64,000 bases of DNA, from contig JBBSFH010000005.1 of NCBI GenBank assembly GCA_038238915.1, forward strand, positions 1-64,000, given 5' to 3'. This DNA is from JAVVHE01 sp038238915. Its GTDB lineage: Bacteria; Pseudomonadota; Alphaproteobacteria; Sphingomonadales; Sphingomonadaceae. Below are positions 36,682 through 45,869 of the stretch, in pieces; position 1 is the stretch's first letter, and each line of letters opens with the position of its first letter. A model generated the notes under the pieces. That model ran no database searches, had not been told where the DNA came from, and worked only from the letters and a program-made list of their open reading frames with translations. Made by a program: the position numbers and the translations under genes.

Positions 36682-37514
36682 GGCACGATGTGCAGCCGGA
36701 CGAGCGTGAGCAGCAACCCCAGTTTGTCGACACGCGCGCGGCGACGCGGCGGCGCCCACCCGGTGATCTCCATGCGCCGCAGCACATCTGCGTACACGCG
36801 CTCCATCAGTCTTGGCGCGATCAGGTGGCCGCGCGGGCGCGCCGCGAGGATGGCATTGGCTTGGGCGAAATGCTCGCGCGCGCGTGCGGCGACGCCCCGC
36901 GCGGCCGCATCGAGGCGCGGATCGGCGGCGACCTGCAGCGGCGTTTCGAGCGGAATGCCCGCAGCCTCGATCGGCTCGCGCGGCAGATACAGGCGGCCGA
37001 TCGCGGCGTCCTCGTCGATATCGCGCAGGATGTTGGTGAGCTGGAGCGCACGGCCCAAGTGATGAGCGAGTGCTAGGCCAGGGTCGGTATCCATGCCGAA
37101 CACGCGCACGCTCAGTCGGCCGACCGCGCTCGCCACGCGGTCGCAGTAGAGATCGAGCGTCGCCCAGTCGGGCCAGCGGATGTCGTCATCGACGTCCATC
37201 TGCATGCCCGCGATCACCTCATCGAAATCGGCGTGGGCGAGACCGAACTGGCGGATGGCGGGGACGAGATAGTCGGCGCGTCCTGGTGCGCCACCTGCGT
37301 AGAGCGAGTCGATATCGGCGGACCATGCCTCCAGTTCGGCACGGCGCTCGGCGGGCGTCCCAACTTCGTCGTCGGCGATATCGTCGACGTCGCGGCAGAA
37401 GGCGTAGACCGCATACATCGCCTCGCGTTCGGGGCGCGGCAGGACGCGCATGCCCAGATAGAAGCTGCTTTTCGCGACTTTGCCGCGCGTGGCGGGATCG
37501 GCGAGGCGGCTCAT
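36678..37514 (-). CDS. hpnD: Presqualene diphosphate synthase HpnD
   Basis: 278-residue trans-isoprenyl diphosphate synthase of the squalene/phytoene family. The first acidic motif is in YAFCRDVDDIADDEV and the second in LTNILRDIDEDAAIGRLYLP. It joins two farnesyl diphosphates into presqualene diphosphate. The ATG overlaps the hpnC stop by four bases. Of the two adjacent paralogues, this one carries the motif set closer to classical synthases. Confidence 0.95.
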   Translation of the reverse strand: MSRLADPATRGKVAKSSFYLGMRVLPRPEREAMYAVYAFCRDVDDIADDEVGTPAERRAELEAWSADIDSLYAGGAPGRADYLVPAIRQFGLAHADFDEVIAGMQMDVDDDIRWPDWATLDLYCDRVASAVGRLSVRVFGMDTDPGLALAHHLGRALQLTNILRDIDEDAAIGRLYLPREPIEAAGIPLETPLQVAADPRLDAAARGVAARAREHFAQANAILAARPRGHLIAPRLMERVYADVLRRMEITGWAPPRRRARVDKLGLLLTLVRLHIVP

Positions 37515-38353
37515 AACCGCAGCAATCGCCCGATTGCGGCCGGGAGGGCAAGGGCGAGCGCTTCGGTTTTGTGGTGATGGACGCGCTCGGACAGCGGATC
37601 GCGAGTGAGGAGGCGACGGTTGAGCGATTGCGCCAGGCGCTCGATGATGGCGACTTCGATGCCGAGCCGTGTATCGCGGATGCGGCGCGCGAAGGGGCGG
37701 GCCTCGGCAAGGAGCGCGTCGGTGCGCGTGGCGAGATCGGCGATGGCGGCGCGCAGGCGGGGGGTGGCTTGGGGCTCGTCCAGATCGGCGAGAGTCGCCC
37801 CGTGCACGGCGAACACGTCGGCGGGGAGGTAGGCGCGGCCCAACGCGCGGTAGTCCTTGGCGCAATCCTGGAGATGGTTGATGATCTGCAGCGCGGCGCA
37901 GAGCGCATCGTTGGCGGGCCAGAGCGCGCGCTCCTCGCCGTGGACGTCGAGCACGAAGCGGCCCACCGGCATGGCGGATACGCGGCAATAATCGATCAGT
38001 TCGTCCCACGAGGCATAGCGCGTTTTGGTGACATCGCGCGTGAAGGCGATCAGCAGATCGAGGCCATGTTGCGGCGTAATCCCGCGCTCCACGCAGATGT
38101 GGCGCAGCGCGAGCGCGGGGGCGTCCACATCGCTCTCGCCCGCCAGCGTGGCACGCATCGCTTCGAGGCGCGCGAGCTTCTCCGGGGCGGGGGCGGTGGA
38201 GTGATCAGCGATATCGTCCCCGGTGCGCGCGAACCAGTAGAAGGCCTTGACCGGCGCGCGGAAACGCGGCGCGAACAGACGCGCGACGGGGAAGTTCTCG
38301 TCCGCATCCCCCTTGCCCGAGGCGAGAGGGCCATCGGCGGCGACTTCGCTCAT
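37511..38353 (-). CDS. hpnC: Hydroxysqualene synthase HpnC
   Basis: 280 residues, paralogous to HpnD. Acidic motifs are in FYWFARTGDDIADHS and IINHLQDCAKDYRALGRAYLP; the second is changed from D-x3-D to Q-D-C-A-K-D, as expected for HpnC. It converts presqualene diphosphate to hydroxysqualene. The start ATG 38353 overlaps the hpnB stop (ATGA), and its own stop overlaps hpnD, so C, D and E are translationally coupled. Confidence 0.95.
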   Translation of the reverse strand: MSEVAADGPLASGKGDADENFPVARLFAPRFRAPVKAFYWFARTGDDIADHSTAPAPEKLARLEAMRATLAGESDVDAPALALRHICVERGITPQHGLDLLIAFTRDVTKTRYASWDELIDYCRVSAMPVGRFVLDVHGEERALWPANDALCAALQIINHLQDCAKDYRALGRAYLPADVFAVHGATLADLDEPQATPRLRAAIADLATRTDALLAEARPFARRIRDTRLGIEVAIIERLAQSLNRRLLTRDPLSERVHHHKTEALALALPAAIGRLLRL

Positions 38354-39471
38354 GCGGTTATCGCCTGCGCGCGCCCCTTCCACATGCCGCCCTTGCCGCG
38401 CCAGTGCTGGACGGCGGACGCGAACGTGGCGGCGGCGTAGAAGAGGGCGATCAGCGGGAGGGCGAGGGACCACAGCGGGGACTGGCGGTAGAAGCGGAGC
38501 ATGTCGGCGTAGCTGAGGCTCATCGCCGTGAGCGCGCCTACGAACAGCGCCCCATAAGGGCGAGGTGCAGTCAATGCCCACGGCCCGATGAACAGGACAA
38601 CGATACCTGTCACGGCGCCGATCAGCAGCAACGGCGAATAGCGAAGCTGCGCGTAGGCCGAGCGTGCGATCATCGCCCACAGCTCGCCCCAACCGTATGC
38701 GCGGAGCGAGTGTGTCTCGCGGCTGAGCGCGAGGCGGATCGGCCCCTGCCGTTTCATCAGCGCGCCCATCGCGCAATCATCGATTAAAGCGCCCCGGATG
38801 GCGGCGATCCCGCCCGCGCGCACGAGTGCAGCGCGATCGATCAGCATGCATCCCCCCGCCGCTGCGGCGATGCGGCTGCGCGGATCATTCACGCGCCAGA
38901 ACGGGTAAAGCATCGCAAAGAAATACACGAATGCGGGGACGATCCTGCGCTCGGCAAAGCTATCGGTACGCAGCAGCGCCATGCGCGAACTCAGCACCAG
39001 ACCGTCACGCATCGCGCATGCCACGAGCGTTCGCAGCGAATCGGCGCTATGCGCGATGTCCGCATCGGTCAGCCACAGCCAGCAGGGTTCGCCCGCGCGC
39101 GCGATGCCTTGCGAGACCGCCCACAGCTTGCCCGTCCAGCCGGACGGCCGTTCGCCTGCGCGCACGATCTCCAGCCGGGGAGAACCGCGCACGGCTGCGT
39201 GCGCAATGTCCGCCGTGCCGTCGCTGCTCTGATCGTCCACGAGGATGATGCGCAGTGGCCCGGGATAGTCCTGCCCGATCAGCGAAGCGACCGTCTCGGC
39301 GATCACTCCCGCCTCATCGCGCGCGGGGACGACCGCAACCACGCTCGGCCAGATGTCGGGCGCGCGCAACGGGTTGTCCTCGGTGCGCACGGCAAGGTCG
39401 AACCGGCTTCGGAAAATGATGACGATCCATGCCGCCAGCAGCGCAGCCCCGGCGATAATATGCCAGCTCAC
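38350..39471 (-). CDS. hpnB: Hopanoid-cluster glycosyltransferase HpnB
   Basis: 373 residues: an N-terminal membrane helix, a family 2 glycosyltransferase domain (VVAVVPARDEAGVIAETVAS, ILVDDQSSDGT, WLTDADIAHS) and C-terminal membrane helices (LLLIGAVTGIVVLFIGPWAL, SLALPLIALFYAAATF). The D-A-D and later D-D-C motifs are kept. Its exact substrate in hopanoid synthesis is not established. GTG 39471 overlaps the hpnA stop by four bases (GTGA), the same junction style as its neighbours; an upstream in-frame ATG at 39498 is less likely. Confidence 0.93.
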   Translation of the reverse strand: MSWHIIAGAALLAAWIVIIFRSRFDLAVRTEDNPLRAPDIWPSVVAVVPARDEAGVIAETVASLIGQDYPGPLRIILVDDQSSDGTADIAHAAVRGSPRLEIVRAGERPSGWTGKLWAVSQGIARAGEPCWLWLTDADIAHSADSLRTLVACAMRDGLVLSSRMALLRTDSFAERRIVPAFVYFFAMLYPFWRVNDPRSRIAAAAGGCMLIDRAALVRAGGIAAIRGALIDDCAMGALMKRQGPIRLALSRETHSLRAYGWGELWAMIARSAYAQLRYSPLLLIGAVTGIVVLFIGPWALTAPRPYGALFVGALTAMSLSYADMLRFYRQSPLWSLALPLIALFYAAATFASAVQHWRGKGGMWKGRAQAITA

Positions 39472-40460
39472 CCCACCATCCCCGCTTGCCTGAACCACGC
39501 GAGCGCATCGCGCACCCCCTCGCGCCAGTCGCGCGCCACATAGCCCAGCTCGGCCTCAGCCCGCGCACTCGAGAAATACATCACGTGCCCCGCCATCTTC
39601 AGCGCGTCGCGCGTCAGCATCGGTTCGCGCCCCGTCAGCCGCGCCACCGCTTCTGCGGCCCACGCGAGCGGGCGCAGCGGGGCGATGGGCAAGCGCACGC
39701 GCGGGGGGGCTCGGCCGACGCCAGCAGCGATCTCGGACAGCATCGTGGCCAGTGTCACATCCTCCCCGCCCAGAATATAGTGCCTGCCCACGACGCCCTG
39801 CTCCATCGCGGCGATGTGTCCCTCCGCCACATCGTCGACATGCACCAGGTTGAGCCCGGTATCGACGAAGGCGGGCATCCGGCCGCTCGCGGCTTCCACG
39901 ATGATGCGCCCGGTGGGCGTGGGTTTCACGTCGCGCGGTCCGATGGGTGTGCTGGGATGGACGATCACCGCTTGCAGACCCTCGGCCTCGATCATGGCTT
40001 CCACGATCCGCTCGGCCTCCACCTTGCTGCGCTTGTACGCCCCGATGGCGGTGTCGGGGGTGAGCGCGCGTGTCTCGTTCGCCGCGCCGCCGGGCAGCGG
40101 CGCGATGGTGGCGACGCTCGATGTGTGCACCACGCGGCGCACACCTGCAGCGAGCGCCGCCTCCATACTGGCGCGCGCGCCTGTACGGTTGTTGTTAACG
40201 ATTTCCCCCGGGTCACGCGCCCACAGACGGTAGTCGGCGGCGCAATGAATCAGCGCGTCACAACTTTTCAGCGCCTGTGTCATTGCCGCCACATCGCGGA
40301 CATCGGCTTCGAACAGCTCGCCGGGGAACCCGGATAAATTGGCCGTTGCTGCGGTGCGGCGTGCTATGCCGCGCACTGCATAGCCCTTCGCGGCGAGCGC
40401 GCGGGCGACTGCGGAGCCGACAAAGCCCGACACGCCGGTCACGCCGACGCGCTCGTACAA
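39468..40460 (-). CDS. hpnA: Hopanoid-associated sugar epimerase HpnA
   Basis: 330-residue extended SDR: VGVTGVSGFVGSAVARALAA (NAD-binding), VVHTSSVATIAPLPGG, and Tyr-x3-Lys in GAYKRSKVEAERIV, then VHVDDVAEGHIAAME. It matches HpnA proteins that head many hpn clusters, but the reaction is unproven; ring or sugar tailoring is suggested. The start is TTG 40460, with the motif beginning only five residues later and no ATG nearby. It is first in the hpnA-B-C-D-E-shc-G operon and divergent from hpnI. Confidence 0.92.
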   Translation of the reverse strand: MYERVGVTGVSGFVGSAVARALAAKGYAVRGIARRTAATANLSGFPGELFEADVRDVAAMTQALKSCDALIHCAADYRLWARDPGEIVNNNRTGARASMEAALAAGVRRVVHTSSVATIAPLPGGAANETRALTPDTAIGAYKRSKVEAERIVEAMIEAEGLQAVIVHPSTPIGPRDVKPTPTGRIIVEAASGRMPAFVDTGLNLVHVDDVAEGHIAAMEQGVVGRHYILGGEDVTLATMLSEIAAGVGRAPPRVRLPIAPLRPLAWAAEAVARLTGREPMLTRDALKMAGHVMYFSSARAEAELGYVARDWREGVRDALAWFRQAGMVG

Positions 40461-40506
40461 TTGTGTCAGGGTTCACCTCGCACTAACTCCGCGCCGCATA
40501 GCCCGG

Positions 40507-41706
40507 TTGTTGGAACCGGGAAAGCGGGCGGCGGAGCAGGGCAAGGGGTTGGGACTGACGCACGGCATCGGAATTGCGCTCGCGGCGCTCGCACTGGCAG
40601 GCGCGGCATATATGCTGCTCGCAGCCCTGCTTGTCGGCGGCTATCGCACGCGCGAGCGGCCGACGCTGACGCGTGCTCCGGGCGTCACGCTGCTAAAGCC
40701 GCTGCACGGCCACGAGCCCCGCCTCGACGACAATCTGAACGCGGCGATCGCGCAGGAATATCCCGGCCCGGTGCAAACCATTTTCGGCGTGTCGCGTGCG
40801 GGCGATCCTGCGCTCGCCGCGGTGGCACGGCTGCGCCACGCAAATCCGCGCCACGACATTGCGGTGGTGGTCGATGGAACGCGCCACGGCTCGAACGCCA
40901 AGGTTTCCAACCTCGCCAACATGGCCGCACACGCGCGTCACGAAGTGATCGTGCTGGCGGATAGCGACATGGGCGTGCCGCCTTCGCATCTGGCGCGCGT
41001 GGTGGCAGAACTCGAGCGCCCGGGCGTCGGTGCGGTGACGTGCCTCTATTACGGGCGCGGCGATGCGGGTTTCTGGTCGCGCTTTGCCGCCGCCGGGATC
41101 AGCTGGCAATTCCTGCCGGGCGTGGTGGTGGGCCGCGCGCTGGGACTCGCGAAGCCGTGCATGGGCGCGACGATCGCGTTGCGCGCCGAGACATTGGACG
41201 CGGTAGGCGGCTTTGGCGCGCTCGCCGATACACTGGCGGACGATCATGCGCTGGGTGTGGCGGTGGCGGCGAAGGGCTGGCGGCTGGCCGCGCCGCCGAT
41301 GCTGCTCGCGCATGGCAGCGCCGAACGCTCGGCGGGCGAGATGATGCAGCGCGAGGTGCGCGCGAACGCCACCGTGCGCGAAATCGAGCCGATCGGCTTT
41401 GCGGGCAGCTTGCTCACCTATCCGTTGCCGCTCGCGCTGGGTGCGCTGGCGGCCCTGGGTACGACGCCGGTTGCGCTTGCAACGGTTGCGGCGGCGACGG
41501 TCGCGCGCTTTGCGGTGGCCATTGCCGCCGACCATGCGGCGGGTGCACGCACTGCGCCGCTGGCGTGGCTGCCCGCGCGCGACATCGTCTCGTTCGGGCT
41601 GTTCGTCGCATCCTTCTTCGCGCGTTCGGTTGATTGGCGCGGCGCGCGCCTCACATTAATTGGCCACGGCGCGATCGCCACCGCCGTTCCGGAGCCCGCA
41701 CAATGA
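40507..41706 (+). CDS. hpnI: BHT glucosaminyl-type glycosyltransferase HpnI
   Basis: 399 residues, a family 2 glycosyltransferase. It has an N-terminal helix (GIALAALALAGAAYMLLAALLVGG), LLKPLHGHEPRLDDNL, EVIVLADSDMGVP (DxD), CMGATIALRAETLDAVGGF, and two or three C-terminal helices. HpnI adds N-acetylglucosamine to bacteriohopanetetrol; HpnK and HpnJ follow in the pathway. Start uncertain: TTG 40507 has no clear ribosome site, and TTG 40549 lies directly after AAGGGG. The stop overlaps the hpnJ start (ATGA). Confidence 0.92.
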   Translation: MLEPGKRAAEQGKGLGLTHGIGIALAALALAGAAYMLLAALLVGGYRTRERPTLTRAPGVTLLKPLHGHEPRLDDNLNAAIAQEYPGPVQTIFGVSRAGDPALAAVARLRHANPRHDIAVVVDGTRHGSNAKVSNLANMAAHARHEVIVLADSDMGVPPSHLARVVAELERPGVGAVTCLYYGRGDAGFWSRFAAAGISWQFLPGVVVGRALGLAKPCMGATIALRAETLDAVGGFGALADTLADDHALGVAVAAKGWRLAAPPMLLAHGSAERSAGEMMQREVRANATVREIEPIGFAGSLLTYPLPLALGALAALGTTPVALATVAAATVARFAVAIAADHAAGARTAPLAWLPARDIVSFGLFVASFFARSVDWRGARLTLIGHGAIATAVPEPAQ

Positions 41707-43130
41707 TGAAGACCCTGTTCCTGCAGCCGCCCTCGTTCGATGGCTACGATGGGGGTGCGGGCGCGCGCTACCAGAACAAGCGCGAGATCAAGAGCTTCTG
41801 GTACCCGACATGGCTCGCGCAGCCCGCAGCGCTGGTGGAGGGCTCCAAACTGATGGACGGTCCGCCGCATCGGCTATCGTTCGAGGATGTGGCGCGCGAG
41901 GCCAAGCAGCGCGATCTGGTGGTGATGCACACCTCGACGCCCAGCTTCGAGCAGGACGTGAAATTCGCGCGCGCGCTGAAGGATCTGAAGCCCGATCTCA
42001 AGATCGGCATGATCGGCGCCAAGGTTGCGGTCGATCCGCAGGGGTCGTTGGCGGCGAGCGATGCGATCGACTGGGTGGCTAGGAACGAGTTCGATTTCAC
42101 CTGCCAAGAGGTCGCGCGCGGCGATGCTTTGGCGGACGTCAAGGGCATCAGCTATCGTGGCGCGGACGGCGTGATCCGGCACAATGCCGATCGCGCGATC
42201 GTGATGGACATGGATCTGTTGCCGTTCGTGACCCCGGTTTACGAGCGCGACCTGAAGATCGAAGAATATTTTATCGGCTATCTGAAGCACCCGTATATCA
42301 GCTTCTACACCGGTCGCGGCTGCAAATCGCGCTGCACCTTCTGCCTTTGGCCACAGACGGTGGGCGGGCATAATTACCGCGTGCGCTCGGTCGGCCATGT
42401 GGTCGACGAGGTGAAATATGCGCTGAAAGCTTTCCCGCAGGTGAAAGAAATCTTCTTCGATGACGATACGCTGACGGATAACCTGCCGCGCGTGGAAGAA
42501 CTTGCGCGCGAACTCGGCAAGCTGGGCGTGCCGTGGAGCTGTAACGCCAAGGCGAACGTGCCTTACGAGACGCTGAAGATACTCAAGGACAACGGCCTGC
42601 GCCTGCTACTGGTGGGTTACGAGAGCGGCAACCAGAAGATCCTGCACAACATCAAGAAGGGTCTGCTGATCGAGACCGCGAAGAGGTTCAGCAAGGACTG
42701 TCATGCGTTGGGCATCGCGGTGCACGGCACCTTCATCCTCGGCCTGCCCGGCGAGACGCGCGAGACAATCCAGGAGAGCATCGCCTACGCCAAGGAAGTG
42801 AACCCGCACACGATGCAGGTTTCGCTGGCCGCGCCGTATCCCGGCACGTTCCTATACAAGCAGGCTGTGGAGAATGGCTGGTTCGAGGCGGGATCGAGCC
42901 TGGTGGCGGACAATGGCGAGCAGATCGCGCAGCTGAGCTACGATCACCTCCCCGCGCGCGAAATCTTCGAGGCCGTGGAAACCTTCTACAAGAAATTCTA
43001 TTTCCGCCCGAGCAAGATCCTCGACATCGTTGGCGAGATGGTCACCGATCGCCACATGATGGTGCGCCGCCTGCGCGAGGGCGTTGAATTCTTCCACTTC
43101 CTGCGCACGCGCAAGGACGCGCTGGCCTAA
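41703..43130 (+). CDS. hpnJ: BHT cyclitol ether synthase HpnJ (B12-dependent-type radical SAM)
   Basis: 475 residues. An N-terminal cobalamin-binding-like domain (residues 1-160) precedes a radical-SAM core with Cys207, Cys211 and Cys214 in GRGCKSRCTFCLWPQT, then FFDDDTLTD and GTFILGLPGETRETIQ. In the established pathway HpnJ contracts the glucosamine ring of BHT-glucosamine to the cyclitol ether. It is translationally coupled to hpnI and followed by hpnK and hpnL. The presence of all three of I, J and K predicts that this organism makes BHT cyclitol ether. Confidence 0.95.
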   Translation: MMKTLFLQPPSFDGYDGGAGARYQNKREIKSFWYPTWLAQPAALVEGSKLMDGPPHRLSFEDVAREAKQRDLVVMHTSTPSFEQDVKFARALKDLKPDLKIGMIGAKVAVDPQGSLAASDAIDWVARNEFDFTCQEVARGDALADVKGISYRGADGVIRHNADRAIVMDMDLLPFVTPVYERDLKIEEYFIGYLKHPYISFYTGRGCKSRCTFCLWPQTVGGHNYRVRSVGHVVDEVKYALKAFPQVKEIFFDDDTLTDNLPRVEELARELGKLGVPWSCNAKANVPYETLKILKDNGLRLLLVGYESGNQKILHNIKKGLLIETAKRFSKDCHALGIAVHGTFILGLPGETRETIQESIAYAKEVNPHTMQVSLAAPYPGTFLYKQAVENGWFEAGSSLVADNGEQIAQLSYDHLPAREIFEAVETFYKKFYFRPSKILDIVGEMVTDRHMMVRRLREGVEFFHFLRTRKDALA

Positions 43131-43299
43131 ATAAAAAGACGGGGCCGTGGCTGCGGTGCTGTCGTTGCACCGACCTTATATTGATCCACCGGTTGCTTAT
43201 AGCACAGAATTGTTCGCAATCGCGGCGTCCGGAACGAAGTTTCGTTGTGTGGGTGCAGATAGCTTGGTGACGCGCGTGCCGGCCACGGCTAAACGCGTC

Positions 43300-44151
43300 G
43301 TGGTGCGCGCCTCGATCATAATCACCGCCGACGATTTTGGGGCGGACGCAGCGGTCAACGATGCGGTCGAGCAGGCGCATCGCACCGGTGTTCTCACCGC
43401 CGCAAGCCTGATGGTGGGCGCGCCCGCCGCCGCCGATGCGGTGCGACGTGCCCGGACGATGCCGGGCCTCGGTGTGGGATTGCATCTCGTGCTCGTGGAC
43501 GGAGTTCCAGTCCTTCCTGCCCGAGCGGTGCCCGATCTCGTGGGGGCGGACGGGCGCTTCCGCGCGAACATGCCACTGGCGGGGGTGAATTTCCTGCGCC
43601 CGCGCGTTCGACGGCAACTAGCCGCCGAGATCACCGCGCAGTTCGAGGCGTTCGCCGCGACTGGTCTGCCGCTCGATCATGTCAACGCGCACAAGCATTT
43701 CCATGTGCATCCGGTGGTATCCGCGTTGCTGCTCGCCATCGGGCCGGAGTTCGGGATGCGCGCAGTGCGCGCGCCGGTGGAACCCGCGAGCGTGCTCGTG
43801 CTGGCCGAGCCGACCGGCGAGCGCACCCCGCTCGGTGTCCGGCTCGCGGATCGCTATGCGAGCCACCTCGCGCGGCACCTGCGCCGCGCGGGCTTCGCGG
43901 TGCCCGGCGCGGTGTTCGGGCTGCGCTGGACGGGCCACCTCACTGCGGATCGATTGCTGGCGCTGCTGCCACATCTGCCGCCGGGGCTTGTCGAAATTTA
44001 CGCGCACCCTGCGACGCGGAACGATTTCCCCGGGCACGCGTCGGGCGCGGCGCACGTCGCCGAGCTTGGCGCGCTAACCGACCCGCGCGTCATCGCCGCC
44101 ATCGCCGCAAATGGTCGGCACCTCGGCAATTTTGCGAGCGTCGTCGCGTGA
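43300..44151 (+). CDS. hpnK: Hopanoid deacetylase HpnK (YdjC family)
   Basis: 283 residues of the YdjC/ChbG carbohydrate deacetylase family: SIIITADDFGADAAVNDA with metal-binding aspartates, GVGLHLVLVDG, and the metal histidines in LPLDHVNAHKHFHVHP. It removes the acetyl from BHT-N-acetylglucosamine made by HpnI. GTG 43300 (or 43303) fits the family start; upstream in-frame GTG codons would add 50 unrelated residues. The 169 bp between hpnJ and this start hold no recognised gene. The stop overlaps the hpnL start (GTGA). Confidence 0.9.
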   Translation: MVRASIIITADDFGADAAVNDAVEQAHRTGVLTAASLMVGAPAAADAVRRARTMPGLGVGLHLVLVDGVPVLPARAVPDLVGADGRFRANMPLAGVNFLRPRVRRQLAAEITAQFEAFAATGLPLDHVNAHKHFHVHPVVSALLLAIGPEFGMRAVRAPVEPASVLVLAEPTGERTPLGVRLADRYASHLARHLRRAGFAVPGAVFGLRWTGHLTADRLLALLPHLPPGLVEIYAHPATRNDFPGHASGAAHVAELGALTDPRVIAAIAANGRHLGNFASVVA

Positions 44152-45134
44152 GGGCCGCGCCCGCCCTGCTGATCGCCACCGCGCTCGGCCTCGGCGTCGC
44201 GGTGCTGGCAATCGGACGGATTGGTTTCACCCCGGTGCTGGCCGCGGCGCAGCGCATCGGCTGGCCGGGCTTCGCCGCGCTCCTTGCGTATAGCGCCTTC
44301 CCGCTCCTGCTCCTTGGCTTGGCTTGGTGGGCGTGCACGCCGGGCACGCCCGCGCGCCGCGTGCCGCTGTTCGTCTGGGCGCGGACCGCGCGTGAGGGCG
44401 CGACCGATGTCCTGCCCTTCGCGCAGTTTGGCGGATTGCTCGTCGGTGCGCGCGTGCTCGGCGCAGCGCGCGTGCCCGCCGCGCGCGCGTGGGCATCGAT
44501 GGTTGCCGATCTGTCGAGCGAACTCGCCGCCCAGCTCGTTTTCACGCTCTACGGCGTGGGGGCGCTGGCGCTGGTCCTCACCTCGCGGGCGACTTCACCC
44601 GATCTCTGGCCTATCCTTGGCGCGGGGATCGGGCTCAGCGCGGGCATTCTGGCCGCTTTCCTCGCGTTCCAGCGCCCGATGCTGCGTATTGCCGGGGCGC
44701 TTGCCGAGCGCGTGCTGCCCGGTGCCGCGCGGGCAACCGCCGGCGTCGCGGACGTGCTTGCGGACATCTACGCGCATCCGCACCGCATCGCGGCTGCTTT
44801 CCTGCTCAATCTGGCGGCGTGGATCGCGAGCGCGGGTGGCGCGTGGCTCGCGCTTCTCCTGATGGGGGTGCATGTGCCGCTGTGGGCGGTGATGACGATC
44901 GAGGCGCTGATCTTCACGCTGCGCTCGGCCGCATTCATGCTTCCCGGCGCGCTCGGCCTGCAGGAGGCCGCCTATGCGCTGATCGGCCCGATCTTCGGGC
45001 TGGATCCCGCGACCGCGCTCGCGCTCAGCCTGATCAAGCGCGCGCGAGATCTGGCGATCGGCGTGCCCGCGCTGCTCATCTGGCAATTTGGCGAGGGCAG
45101 GGCACTGCTTGGCGAAGGTCGCCCGCGCGGCTAA
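44148..45134 (+). CDS. hpnL: Hopanoid-cluster membrane protein HpnL
   Basis: 328 residues with about eight membrane segments (LLIATALGLGVAVLAIG, FAALLAYSAFPLLLLGLAWW, ILGAGIGLSAGILAAFLAF and others) and the LPPRT/lysylphosphatidylglycerol synthase membrane-domain signature around LRSAAFMLPGALGLQEAAYALIGP. HpnL lacks a synthase domain; a lipid translocation role is suggested, not proven. The start GTG 44148 overlaps the hpnK stop by four bases. It is the last gene of the I-J-K-L unit. Confidence 0.9.
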   Translation: MRAAPALLIATALGLGVAVLAIGRIGFTPVLAAAQRIGWPGFAALLAYSAFPLLLLGLAWWACTPGTPARRVPLFVWARTAREGATDVLPFAQFGGLLVGARVLGAARVPAARAWASMVADLSSELAAQLVFTLYGVGALALVLTSRATSPDLWPILGAGIGLSAGILAAFLAFQRPMLRIAGALAERVLPGAARATAGVADVLADIYAHPHRIAAAFLLNLAAWIASAGGAWLALLLMGVHVPLWAVMTIEALIFTLRSAAFMLPGALGLQEAAYALIGPIFGLDPATALALSLIKRARDLAIGVPALLIWQFGEGRALLGEGRPRG

Positions 45135-45159
45135 GCGGCATGCACTTGCAAGCGTTACT

Positions 45160-45177
45160 GTCTTAGACCAATAAGAC
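45160..45177. repeat. Inverted repeat in the pcm-tolC leader
   Basis: GTCTTA (45160-45165) and TAAGAC (45172-45177) form a perfect 6-bp palindrome with a 6-base gap, 25 bp before the pcm-like ATG and downstream of TTGCAA (45146-45151). The place and size suit an operator, but no regulator family is implied. Confidence 0.4.
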
Positions 45178-45202
45178 GGCGCCAACCGATTCGGGAACCC
45201 GC

Positions 45203-45862
45203 ATGACGCCCAGTTTCGATACGCTCCGCGCTGCGATGATCGACAGCCAGCTCCGGCCGACGGGTGTCAACGATCCGCGTGTGATCGAGGCGTTCATGCC
45301 CGTCGCGCGCGAGGCGTTCGTTCCGGCGGAGCGCCGCATGCGCGCCTATCTCGATGCCGAAGTTCCAGTCGCGCCGGGTCGCGTTCTGATGGAGCCGATG
45401 CTGTTCGGCAATCTCGTCATGCGCGCCGACCTCGATCCTGCTGACCGTGTGCTGCTGATCGGCGCGGCGAGCGGGTACGAGGCCGCAGTGATTGGTCGCC
45501 TGGTCGCGCGGGTGATCGCGGTCGAAAGCGATCCCGCGCTTGTCGCCGCCGCACGTGCCGCGCTGGCGGTCGAAGGGGCTGGAAATGTCGAGATCGTCGA
45601 AGGCTCGCTCGCCGAGGGCTGGCTCGCCGATGCGCCCTATGACGTGCTGTTTCTGAACGGAGCGGCCGAAGTGCTGCACCCTGCGCTGGTGGACCAACTC
45701 GTCGAGGGCGGGCGCTTCGTCGGCGTGATGCGCGCCGAGGGCGGGATCGCGCACGCGACCGCCGGGCGCAAGAGTGGCGGCACGATCGGCACCAGTGGAT
45801 TTATGGAAGCTGGCGGCGCACTGCTGCCGGGCTTCGAACGCCCCCGTGGCTTCCGGTTTTAG
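45203..45862 (+). CDS. Protein-L-isoaspartate O-methyltransferase-like protein
   Basis: 219-residue SAM methyltransferase fold of the Pcm family: RAAMIDSQLRPTGVNDPRV, PMLFGNLVMRADLDP, and the motif VLLIGAASGYEAAVIGRLV, which replaces the canonical GTGSGY. This divergent form is common upstream of tolC in alphaproteobacteria, where repair of isoaspartyl residues has not been shown. It ends with the usual LPGFERPRGFRF. tolC follows after 7 bp, so the pair forms an operon. Confidence 0.87.
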   Translation: MTPSFDTLRAAMIDSQLRPTGVNDPRVIEAFMPVAREAFVPAERRMRAYLDAEVPVAPGRVLMEPMLFGNLVMRADLDPADRVLLIGAASGYEAAVIGRLVARVIAVESDPALVAAARAALAVEGAGNVEIVEGSLAEGWLADAPYDVLFLNGAAEVLHPALVDQLVEGGRFVGVMRAEGGIAHATAGRKSGGTIGTSGFMEAGGALLPGFERPRGFRF

Positions 45863-45869
45863 GCCCAGC

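Noticed and set aside
43147..43299. 50-residue N-terminal extension of HpnK
   Set aside because: It has no signal peptide or family match, and HpnK proteins start just before the ADDFG motif.
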